5,554 bases of DNA from positions 1 to 5,554 of the forward strand of contig DKML01000013.1 in NCBI GenBank assembly GCA_002470515.1, in the 5' to 3' direction. The notes under the pieces were generated by a model, which was not told where the DNA came from, searched no databases, and worked only from the letters and a program-made list of their open reading frames with translations. Numbering within the stretch: position 1 is the stretch's first letter; each line of letters begins with the position of its first letter. The position numbers were made by a program, and so were the translations under genes. Below are positions 1 to 4,551 of the stretch, piece after piece. Source of the stretch: Proteobacteria bacterium UBA7415. GTDB lineage: Bacteria; Pseudomonadota; Gammaproteobacteria; Arenicellales; Arenicellaceae.

Positions 1-43
1 CCCTTAGGAGGGGTGCGCTCTATTCAGACTGAGCTACAAGGGC
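1..43 (-). tRNA. tRNA-Arg(CCT), 5' half only, cut by the window edge
   Basis: Read on the minus strand from 43 down to 1, the sequence folds as the first part of a tRNA. It has a 7-nt acceptor 5' strand GCCCTTG, then TA, and a D arm GCTC/GAGC with an AGTCTGAATA loop. The anticodon stem begins CACCC, and the loop is CTCCTAA. The anticodon CCT lies at window positions 6-8 and reads AGG arginine codons. The first three bases of the 3' anticodon strand (GGG) are the last ones present. The variable loop, T arm and acceptor 3' strand lie outside the window, so CCA encoding cannot be judged. It is co-directional with efp but separated from it by the efp terminator, and it has its own promoter. Confidence 0.88.
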
Positions 44-68
44 GTATGCAATTTCAACTAACGGTGTA

Positions 69-98
69 ATTCTAACGAATTATCGCATTAGATGGCAA
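69..98 (-). promoter_or_regulatory. sigma70-type promoter of tRNA-Arg
   Basis: On the minus strand a -35 box TTGCCA (93-98, 5 of 6 consensus bases) and a -10 box TAGAAT (69-74, 5 of 6) are separated by 18 bases. Transcription would start near position 62, giving a leader of roughly 18-20 bases before the tRNA 5' end at 43. The position, between the efp terminator and the tRNA, fits a dedicated tRNA promoter. Confidence 0.65.
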
Positions 99-130
99 AG
101 TTGGCGGCATTAATAACAAACTCCGTTCGT

Positions 131-189
131 AAAAAAAGCCGAGGGGTGGGGCAGTACTCGTTACACGAGTTCTTAACTACTGCCCAACC
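131..189 (-). terminator. probable intrinsic terminator of efp
   Basis: It begins 11 bases after the efp stop, on the minus strand. GGT-T-GGGCAGT (189 to 179) pairs with ACTGCCC-C-ACC (155 to 145), giving 10 of 11 pairs. A second small hairpin, ACTCG/CGAGT (170-166 with 160-156), sits inside it. A run of seven T (137 to 131) follows, but it is separated from the stem by 7 bases (CCTCGGC). This makes it less canonical than a stem running straight into the T tract. The plus strand shows no T tract here, so it should act only on efp transcription. Confidence 0.6.
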
Positions 190-199
190 GAACCCAACA

Positions 200-769
200 C
201 TAATCGTTGGCTCGCTCTACGTATTCGCCAGTATCGGTGTTCACTTTGATCTTTTCGCCAATATTAACGAACGTAGGCACGGTGACGCGAATCCCAGTCT
301 CAAGCGTAGCGGGCTTACCACCGCCAGCAGCGGTCTGGCCTTTAACAACGCCCTCAGTGTCTGTAACCTCTAAAACAACGTTAGCCGGTAGATCCAAGCC
401 AATTGGGGTCTCGTCGTAAAAGTTAATTTGAACATCGGTATTGGGTAACAAGTAGCCTACTTGATCCGAAATATCGTCTGAACTCAACGTCATTTGTTCG
501 TAGTTTTCAGAATCCATAAAGATATGCTGGTCGCCTTCAGCGTACAAATACTGCATCTTACGCGGCTCAACATGTGGCTTTTCTACTTTATCGGTAGAGC
601 GAAAGCGCTCATTCAATTTTGTACCGTTAACAATGTCCTTAAGCTCCGCTTGAACAAAGGCACCGCCCTTACCAGGCTTTACATGGCTCTTCTTTAAAAC
701 GCGCCATAGGTTGCCGTTATGTTCGATAAGACTGCCTAGACGAATTTCGTTTGCTGATATTTTAGCCAT
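200..769 (-). CDS. efp: elongation factor P
   Basis: The product is the 189-residue cytoplasmic translation factor that binds between the P and E sites and relieves ribosome stalling at consecutive prolines. E. coli EF-P has 188 residues. The N-terminal KOW-like domain spans about 1-65, an OB domain about 66-128 and a second OB domain about 129-189. The domain-I loop tip reads HVKPGKGGAF, which puts the modifiable lysine at K34. That favours lysine-type (EpmA-like) modification over the arginine-type (EarP) loop, although no modification gene is present here. The C-terminal EF-P signature is at 152-171 (KPA, then GIRVTVP). The ATG at 769 was chosen because it gives the family start MAKI and numbers the lysine as 34; an in-frame GTG at 778 would add only three residues. 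No Shine-Dalgarno precedes either start. The loop and the phrase GTKLNERFRS recall alphaproteobacterial EF-P. The gene is divergent from uvrC and appears monocistronic, with its own promoter and terminator. Confidence 0.97.
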   Translation of the reverse strand: MAKISANEIRLGSLIEHNGNLWRVLKKSHVKPGKGGAFVQAELKDIVNGTKLNERFRSTDKVEKPHVEPRKMQYLYAEGDQHIFMDSENYEQMTLSSDDISDQVGYLLPNTDVQINFYDETPIGLDLPANVVLEVTDTEGVVKGQTAAGGGKPATLETGIRVTVPTFVNIGEKIKVNTDTGEYVERAND

Positions 770-805
770 GGTCTGCACAAAAATGAGGTTGATTAGTAGC
801 GCCGC

Positions 806-835
806 ATTATAGGGTATCCATTTAGAACATGACTA
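806..835 (-). promoter_or_regulatory. sigma70-type promoter of efp
   Basis: On the minus strand a perfect TATAAT (806-811) lies 18 bases from a weak -35 box TAGTCA (830-835, 4 of 6 consensus bases). The predicted start near 799 gives a leader of about 30 bases to the ATG at 769. The leader contains no recognisable Shine-Dalgarno sequence. Confidence 0.6.
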
Positions 836-848
836 GGGGCGTAGGGGT

Positions 849-854
849 TATAAT
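849..854 (+). promoter_or_regulatory. possible -10 box of a divergent uvrC promoter
   Basis: A perfect TATAAT occurs on the plus strand in the efp-uvrC intergenic region. No good -35 box sits 16-18 bases upstream; the best match, ATGACT at 829-834, leaves only 14 bases. A transcript from here would carry a leader of about 108 bases before uvrC. The call rests on the -10 hexamer alone. If real, its -35 region would overlap the efp -35 box, giving face-to-face divergent promoters. Confidence 0.3.
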
Positions 855-969
855 TGCTAATCGAACACATGTAACAGCCAAAGAAGATGCATTAGTGTCT
901 GTAAGAATTAATCAAAGCTCAAATCAGAAGCATATAGAGCGCCATAAATGAACACACCTAACGCCCAAT

Positions 970-2790
970 ATGTCTACTGAAGGCTTTGATGCCAAAACCT
1001 TTTTAAGTCTCGTCTCGCAAGGGCCTGGCATTTATCAGATGTTCGATTCCGAACAGAACTTGCTGTACGTGGGCAAAGCAAAAGACTTAAAAAAGCGCTT
1101 ATCCAGCTATTTTCGTAAAACGGGGCTACCGCTTAAGACCAAAGCCATGATGTCTCGCGTGGTCGATATTCAGGTAACCGTTACGCATACAGAGAACGAG
1201 GCTCTGATTCTAGAGTCCAATCTTATTAAGGATCTAAAGCCGCATTACAATATTCTGCTGCGCGACAACAAGAGCTACCCCTTTATTCATATAGACGACT
1301 CGCACGACTATCCGCGTTTGTCATTCTACCGTGGAGATCGCTCACAGCCTGGACGTTACTTTGGGCCTTATCCTGGCGTAACGGCTATTAGAGAGACACT
1401 AGCGCTATTGCAAAAAGTTTTGCCAGTGCGCCAATGCGATGATGTTTTCTTTAGTAATCGCTCGCGACCTTGCTTGCAGTACCAAATTAAGCGGTGTTCG
1501 GGGCCTTGTGTTGAGCTTATCTCCAAACAAGATTACGCAAAGGACATAGAGCTGGCAGCAATGTTTCTTCAAGGCAAAGACGACACTCTAAGTCGTACCT
1601 TGCAAAGGAATATGGAAAAGTCGGCCAAGACTATGGATTACGAGGCAGCGGCCGGATGGCGCGACCGCATCAATGCGTTGCGCCGAGTGCAACAACATCA
1701 GTCAATTACAGTAGGTTCGAGCGATATAGACCTTATTACGGTAGCAAGCCTGCATGGCAAAGTATGTGTCGAAGTTACGTTTATACGTGGCGGTCGGCAT
1801 AGTGGCAGTAATGGCCATTTTCCACGAGTGCCCTTGGAGTTTACTGAAGGCGAGATATTAAGCGCGTTTATCACCCAGTATTACCATCGTAGGCCGGCAC
1901 CAAAACAGATTGTGGTGGGTACGGCATTACCAGATCAGAAAGAGCTTCAACAGTGGATGACGGAGCAGTCTGGTTACAAAATCACTTTAACTAGCAACGT
2001 ACGAGGTGCCCGCAAAGACTGGCTTGGTATGGCGCAGCTAAACGTGGTTGAGCGGCTCAAGCAACATATAAGTAAGGCCGAAAACGTTCACAATCGCCTG
2101 TTAGCACTCACTAAAGTATTTGAGCTAGAGCAAACTATTAAACGTATTGAATGCTTTGATATTAGTCATACGCAAGGGGCCCAAACTGTGGCTAGTTGTG
2201 TAGTCTTCACAGATAAAGGCATTAGTAAGTCAGAATATCGCAGGTACAACATAAAGGGCATCACGCCAGGCGACGATTATGCCGCTATGGAACAGGCAAT
2301 TACACGACGTTATAAGCGAGCGCTTAAGGAAGAAGCGGTGCTTCCCGATGTTTTGTTAATAGATGGCGGGAAAGGGCAGTTGTCATCCGCGGTCAAAATT
2401 TTAAAAGAGTTACAAGTCACTGGTGTGTTGTTGGTAGGTGTAGCAAAAGGCGAGGGGCGTAAGTCGGGATTAGAAACTTTGTTTGTAGAGGGTCGTAAAA
2501 TCGGTATTCAAATGCCCGCAAATTCGCCAGAAATGCACCTAGTAACGCAAATACGAGACGAAGCTCACCGCTTTGCCATTGCCGGACACCGCGGACAACG
2601 AGCCAAGTCTCAAACGCAGTCTATTTTGCAAGAGATTCAAGGGGTAGGGGCTAAACGTCGTAGTGCATTGCTTAAGCATTTTGGGGGCTTACAAGGCATC
2701 AAGTCGGCTGGAATAAGAGATTTAATGAAGGTGCAGGGCATCAACGAAGATTTAGCCACACAGATCTACAGTTACCTGCAAAACAATTAG
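970..2790 (+). CDS. uvrC: UvrABC system protein C (excinuclease subunit)
   Basis: UvrC joins the UvrB-DNA complex in nucleotide excision repair and makes both the 3' and 5' incisions around a lesion. The 606 residues match the family (E. coli 610). The N-terminal GIY-YIG nuclease has GIY at 20-22, YVG at 33-35, R43 and the metal-binding E82. A cysteine cluster follows at C156, C168, C176 and C180. Its C-x11-C-x7-C-x3-C spacing is that of the iron-sulfur ligands reported for E. coli UvrC. The UVR segment that contacts UvrB is at about 199-240. The RNase H-like nuclease shows D397 (FDISH), the GDDYAAM motif at 434-440, D465 (LIDGGKGQL) and H533 (DEAHRF). Tandem helix-hairpin-helix motifs lie at about 553-606. 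All expected catalytic residues are intact. The start at 970 is bounded by an in-frame TGA at 949 and has no Shine-Dalgarno. The gene is probably co-transcribed with pgsA. Confidence 0.98.
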   Translation: MSTEGFDAKTFLSLVSQGPGIYQMFDSEQNLLYVGKAKDLKKRLSSYFRKTGLPLKTKAMMSRVVDIQVTVTHTENEALILESNLIKDLKPHYNILLRDNKSYPFIHIDDSHDYPRLSFYRGDRSQPGRYFGPYPGVTAIRETLALLQKVLPVRQCDDVFFSNRSRPCLQYQIKRCSGPCVELISKQDYAKDIELAAMFLQGKDDTLSRTLQRNMEKSAKTMDYEAAAGWRDRINALRRVQQHQSITVGSSDIDLITVASLHGKVCVEVTFIRGGRHSGSNGHFPRVPLEFTEGEILSAFITQYYHRRPAPKQIVVGTALPDQKELQQWMTEQSGYKITLTSNVRGARKDWLGMAQLNVVERLKQHISKAENVHNRLLALTKVFELEQTIKRIECFDISHTQGAQTVASCVVFTDKGISKSEYRRYNIKGITPGDDYAAMEQAITRRYKRALKEEAVLPDVLLIDGGKGQLSSAVKILKELQVTGVLLVGVAKGEGRKSGLETLFVEGRKIGIQMPANSPEMHLVTQIRDEAHRFAIAGHRGQRAKSQTQSILQEIQGVGAKRRSALLKHFGGLQGIKSAGIRDLMKVQGINEDLATQIYSYLQNN

Positions 2791-2928
2791 AGTCCTTTCG
2801 TTCACAGCGCACAGTACGTAGACTCGGCGTTAAACAAGCTCAAAATCGACGCAACACTTAAACACACTGGTGTTAAACTACGCCTCAACATTCAAATCCA
2901 ACAACCCCCTAATAGACGTGTTTATCTG
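2791..2928 (+). other. uvrC-pgsA intergenic spacer
   Basis: These 138 bases contain no ORF of note and no terminator, so transcription from uvrC into pgsA is expected. A short hairpin AACAC-ACTG-GTGTT lies at about 2861-2874, and a more distant GGCGT/ACGCC pairing could enclose it. Neither is followed by a T tract. No convincing promoter was seen, and there is no Shine-Dalgarno before the pgsA ATG. Confidence 0.5.
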
Positions 2929-3513
2929 ATGGAACCCACTATTCCTAACTTGCTAACGTTGTTCAGAATTGCAGCCGTTCCGCTGATCATCGCTCTGTAC
3001 TTGCTAGATCTGCAATACGGACACTGGTATTGCGCAATTTTATTCACATTGGCGGGTATTAGCGACGGTTTAGATGGTTACTTAGCACGTCGTTGGAACC
3101 AAACCTCGCCAGTCGGTGCCTTTTTAGACCCTGTGGCAGACAAACTGCTCGTTGTTTTACTACTGGTCTTGGTATTAACGGACTCGCGAGTAAGCGAAAT
3201 GGTTATTTTCCCGATGGTGTTTAAGCTTGCGATTATCGTTATCGTGGCGCGCGAGATTATTATTTCGGCGCTACGCGAATGGATGGCCGAGATTGGTCAG
3301 CGTTCGGCAGTTGCCGTATCAGGTTTGGGTAAATGGAAAACAACAGCGCAAATGATCGCGATTGGCGCTTTATTGTTCCAAAAAAATCTTCTAGGGCTAC
3401 CAACCATGCTAATCGGCGAGATCTTGGTGTACGTCGCAGCGGCACTTACGATATGGTCAATGGCCATATATATGTCCGCAGCATCGAAGGTTGTAGAGGC
3501 AGAATCGAAATAA
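2929..3513 (+). CDS. pgsA: CDP-diacylglycerol--glycerol-3-phosphate 3-phosphatidyltransferase
   Basis: This is the integral membrane enzyme that transfers the phosphatidyl group from CDP-diacylglycerol to glycerol-3-phosphate, giving phosphatidylglycerol phosphate. That is the committed step to phosphatidylglycerol and cardiolipin. The protein has 194 residues (E. coli 182). The complete CDP-alcohol phosphotransferase motif runs from D46 to D71: D46-G47-x2-G50-x2-A53-R54-x8-G63-x3-D67-x3-D71, with D49 also present. The opening IPNLLTLFR and the later REIIISALREWM (108-119) and GKWKTTAQ (134-141) are typical of PgsA rather than of cardiolipin or phosphatidylserine synthases. Hydrophobic spans lie at about 8-26, 33-45, 73-84, 92-107, 138-155 and 158-182. 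Position after uvrC and before the Gly, Cys and Leu tRNAs matches E. coli. The ATG at 2929 is the only sensible start, and no Shine-Dalgarno precedes it. Confidence 0.97.
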   Translation: MEPTIPNLLTLFRIAAVPLIIALYLLDLQYGHWYCAILFTLAGISDGLDGYLARRWNQTSPVGAFLDPVADKLLVVLLLVLVLTDSRVSEMVIFPMVFKLAIIVIVAREIIISALREWMAEIGQRSAVAVSGLGKWKTTAQMIAIGALLFQKNLLGLPTMLIGEILVYVAAALTIWSMAIYMSAASKVVEAESK

Positions 3514-3537
3514 GGTCAAATTGGCTAATTCATTTTG

Positions 3538-3565
3538 TTGACCTTTGCAGATATCTGAATATAAT
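3538..3565 (+). promoter_or_regulatory. strong promoter of tRNA-Gly
   Basis: TTGACC (3538-3543, 5 of 6 consensus bases) and a perfect TATAAT (3560-3565) are 16 bases apart. Transcription would start around 3572, about 7 bases before the tRNA. The GC-rich discriminator after the -10 box (GTCGCC) is typical of stable-RNA promoters under stringent control; that regulation is inferred. The spacer contains a perfect 10-base palindrome, CAGATATCTG (3548-3557). The -35 box is part of an 8-base inverted repeat, AAGGTCAA (3512-3519) / TTGACCTT (3538-3545). Confidence 0.8.
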
Positions 3566-3578
3566 GTCGCCACTTCAA

Positions 3579-3653
3579 GCGGGAATAGCTCAGTGGTAGA
3601 GCACAACCTTGCCAAGGTTGGGGTCGCGAGTTCGAATCTCGTTTCCCGCTCCA
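3579..3653 (+). tRNA. tRNA-Gly(GCC)
   Basis: A complete 75-base cloverleaf. The acceptor GCGGGAA pairs with TTCCCGC, the discriminator is T, and CCA is encoded at 3651-3653. The D arm is GCTC/GAGC. The anticodon stem CAACC/GGTTG holds the loop TTGCCAA, with anticodon GCC at 3611-3613. The T arm is GCGAG/CTCGT with loop TTCGAAT. It reads GGC and GGU glycine codons. By position it corresponds to glyW of E. coli, which follows pgsA there as well. Confidence 0.98.
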
Positions 3654-3660
3654 AGTTTTA

Positions 3661-3697
3661 AAAGAAGGGAAAAGGGTATCCTCTTTTCCCTTTTTTC
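3661..3697 (+). terminator. strong intrinsic terminator after tRNA-Gly
   Basis: AAGGGAAAAG (3665-3674) pairs perfectly with CTTTTCCCTT (3683-3692). The stem can extend outward through a G-T pair and an A-T run to 3661/3696. Inner pairs shorten the loop to about four bases, and the arm runs into a six-T tract (3691-3696). It begins 8 bases after the tRNA CCA. The flanking A run would give a poorer T tract on the other strand, where no gene needs it. It separates tRNA-Gly from tRNA-Cys. Confidence 0.85.
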
Positions 3698-3770
3698 TTG
3701 TAAAGCACTGCACAAGTACAATTTGTACAAAAGAGTAGAGTTTTACAGTTTGAGTATCAGGCATTATCGC

Positions 3771-3844
3771 GGCTGGATGGCAGAGTGGTTATGCAGCGGC
3801 CTGCAAAGCCGTGTACACCGGTTCGACTCCGGTTCCAGCCTCCA
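3771..3844 (+). tRNA. tRNA-Cys(GCA)
   Basis: A complete 74-base cloverleaf. The acceptor GGCTGGA pairs with TCCAGCC, the discriminator is T, and CCA is encoded at 3842-3844. The D stem is a short GCA/TGC, as usual for tRNA-Cys. The anticodon stem GCGGC/GCCGT holds the loop CTGCAAA, with anticodon GCA at 3803-3805. The T arm is ACCGG/CCGGT with loop TTCGACT. The U73-type discriminator fits cysteinyl-tRNA synthetase identity. It corresponds to cysT of E. coli. No convincing promoter lies between the preceding terminator and this gene, so readthrough or a poorly matching promoter must supply it. Confidence 0.98.
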
Positions 3845-4051
3845 CTTTTTATGGGGGTAGAGATTGAGAGATGTTTCTTTGTAGGCATCTGTTGAGCTTT
3901 ATGTTTGATACCAAACGCACAAGGATGTATCAGTATTGCGAGGGCAGGATGTCCTAACTCTGAATAGAGAACGCGATCAGACGCTGAAGTTCGAAGAGCT
4001 TCGGGGTCAAATAAGACAGTTGGAGGTGCCAATCCTCCGCGATTACCCGAT
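3845..4051 (+). other. long structured spacer between tRNA-Cys and tRNA-Leu
   Basis: These 207 bases hold no supported gene. A weak promoter-like pair, TTGATA (3905-3910) and TATCAG (3928-3933) with 17 bases between, coincides with an inverted repeat TGATAC (3906-3911) / GTATCA (3927-3932). Downstream a hairpin pairs 3980-3989 with 3999-4008 (nine of ten positions, one U-G, loop TTCGAAGAG). A smaller hairpin is GGAGG (4022-4026) / CCTCC (4034-4038). No T-tract terminator was seen, so tRNA-Cys and tRNA-Leu may share a precursor, or tRNA-Leu may start from the weak promoter. Confidence 0.5.
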
Positions 4052-4138
4052 GCCCGGGTGGCGAAATTGGTAGACGCAAGGGACTTAAAATCCCTCGATG
4101 GTAACATCGTGCCGGTTCAAGTCCGGCCCCGGGCACCA
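4052..4138 (+). tRNA. tRNA-Leu(TAA)
   Basis: A complete 87-base class II tRNA. The acceptor GCCCGGG pairs with CCCGGGC, the discriminator is A73 as expected for leucine, and CCA is encoded at 4136-4138. The anticodon stem AGGGA/TCCCT holds the loop CTTAAAA, with anticodon TAA at 4086-4088. A long variable arm (CGATGG, then CATCG) follows. The T arm is GCCGG/CCGGC with loop TTCAAGT. It decodes UUA and UUG and corresponds to leuZ of E. coli, the last gene of the glyW-cysT-leuZ group. Confidence 0.98.
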
Positions 4139-4300
4139 TTTCTTGGTTACATACCCCATTTCCTTTTAGATTAGGTGGTTTCCTTTAGAGAACCGTCACG
4201 ATCGTCTTCGGCGTGTTGTGGTGAACCTTCAGACGCTGCCATCATAGATACACTCTAGATTATTGCATTTGAGTAATTTAATCTCTCTGTCTTGGCTTTT

Positions 4301-4327
4301 TTGACACTATTCTTGGAAGAATAGAAC
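4301..4327 (+). promoter_or_regulatory. candidate promoter with an overlapping operator-like palindrome
   Basis: A perfect -35 consensus TTGACA (4301-4306) runs directly into an 18-base palindrome with arms CTATTCTT (4307-4314) and AAGAATAG (4317-4324) around GG. The best -10 match is TAGAAC (4322-4327, 4 of 6 consensus bases), only 15 bases from the -35 box, so the promoter is imperfect. A dimeric regulator bound to the palindrome would occlude RNA polymerase. It is the only promoter-like element close upstream of the small ORF and the CPBP protease gene. The same repeat could instead act as a short RNA hairpin. Confidence 0.4.
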
Positions 4328-4351
4328 TCTTATGTCCTAAAGCTTATTAAA

Positions 4352-4387
4352 AAGCGTTGCCTAATACGAGGCGGCGTTTCTTGTTTT
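4352..4387 (+). terminator. terminator-like hairpin in the leader of the small ORF
   Basis: AAGCGTTGCCT (4352-4362) pairs with AGGCGGCGTTT (4369-4379) across a six-base loop: 11 pairs, three of them G-U. An imperfect T tract (CTTGTTTT) follows. The G-U pairs make the fold specific to plus-strand RNA, because the other strand would have three mismatches. It could end the tRNA-Leu transcript, or act as an attenuator within a transcript starting near 4335. The sequence does not decide between these. Confidence 0.5.
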
Positions 4388-4423
4388 ACTTAGCTGATTC
4401 GGATAATACAAAGAGAGTCAAAA

Positions 4424-4430
4424 GAGAGGT
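4424..4430 (+). promoter_or_regulatory. Shine-Dalgarno of the small ORF
   Basis: GAGAGGT, of which GAGGT can pair with the 16S rRNA 3' end, lies 7-8 bases before the ATG at 4438. This decides the ATG start over an upstream in-frame TTG at 4357, which lies inside the leader hairpin and has no such site. Confidence 0.6.
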
Positions 4431-4437
4431 TGATCCG

Positions 4438-4551
4438 ATGGTTTCATTTTGTGCTTCCCCTAAACTTGGTTCCAAGAACAATAAGAAGAGGGCGCTTCTA
4501 AACAAGGCTGCTGACCCCTTAATGCCTGTGTTGTGGAGGGTGTATCACTGA
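4438..4551 (+). CDS. small basic 37-residue peptide, possible leader or partner of the CPBP protease
   Basis: Not recognised as any family. The 37-residue product is basic, with five Lys, two Arg and one Asp. The basic patch lies at residues 9-23 (including NNKKR at 14-18), one Cys is at position 5, and the end is more hydrophobic (PVLWRVYH, 30-37). There is no membrane span or standard signal peptide. In favour of translation are the well-spaced Shine-Dalgarno at 4424-4430 and the TGATG junction, where its TGA (4549-4551) shares one base with the ATG of the protease gene. That is a classic translational-coupling layout, and the protease Shine-Dalgarno lies inside this ORF. It could be a regulatory leader peptide, a functional small protein or a substrate of the protease. 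It could also be a chance ORF, since it is short and no homology can be checked here. Confidence 0.45.
   Translation: MVSFCASPKLGSKNNKKRALLNKAADPLMPVLWRVYH
4535..4540 (+). promoter_or_regulatory. Shine-Dalgarno of the CPBP protease gene
   Basis: GGAGGG lies 10 bases before the ATG at 4551 and supports that start. A GTG at 4533 in the same frame would add six residues, but it coincides with the Shine-Dalgarno itself and has no ribosome site of its own. Confidence 0.75.

Larger units (their letters stand above)
4139..4437 (+). other. non-coding region between tRNA-Leu and the small ORF
   Basis: About 300 bases without a supported gene. It starts with a pyrimidine-rich stretch after the tRNA. 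An AT-rich inverted repeat AGATTA (4257-4262) / TAATCT (4279-4284) follows, ahead of a six-T run (4297-4302), which could be a weak terminator for the tRNA transcript. Then come a perfect TTGACA box with an adjoining palindrome (4301-4324) and a terminator-like hairpin (4352-4387). It may be the 3' external spacer of the tRNA precursor plus the regulatory leader of the downstream genes. Confidence 0.5.

Noticed and set aside
92..373. 93-codon open frame on the plus strand and others across 200-700
   Set aside because: They run antisense to efp, which is certain from its family sequence. Their translations resemble no protein family and they have no ribosome site.
770..778. Earlier GTG start for efp at 778
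   Set aside because: It adds only MQT, has no Shine-Dalgarno, and moves the modifiable lysine away from position 34.
3717..3722. TACAAT as the -10 box of a tRNA-Cys promoter
   Set aside because: No -35 match at 16-18 bases upstream, where only the T tract of the preceding terminator lies. TTTACA at 3742 with CATTAT at 3762 has a 14-base spacer and would start inside the tRNA.
3980..4008. Possible degenerate tRNA in the Cys-Leu spacer, suggested by a T-loop-like TTCGAAG
   Set aside because: The flanking stem leaves a nine-base loop, and no acceptor, D arm or anticodon arm can be placed around it.
3457..4139. Several minus-strand and plus-strand open frames of 61-116 codons across the tRNA genes
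   Set aside because: They are translations of tRNA-Gly, tRNA-Cys and tRNA-Leu and their spacers. The phrases they contain (such as RDSNSRPQPWQG) are well-known artefacts of reading tRNA genes as protein.
3979..4240. Direct repeat TCAGACGCTG at about 3978 and 4229
   Set aside because: Ten bases, only two copies, unlike flanks; compatible with chance.
4357..4437. Longer version of the small ORF starting at TTG 4357 (64 codons)
   Set aside because: The TTG is inside a stable leader hairpin without a Shine-Dalgarno. The ATG at 4438 has a good one.
4533..4550. GTG start at 4533 for the CPBP protease
   Set aside because: The GTG lies on top of the GGAGGG ribosome site, which correctly serves the ATG at 4551.
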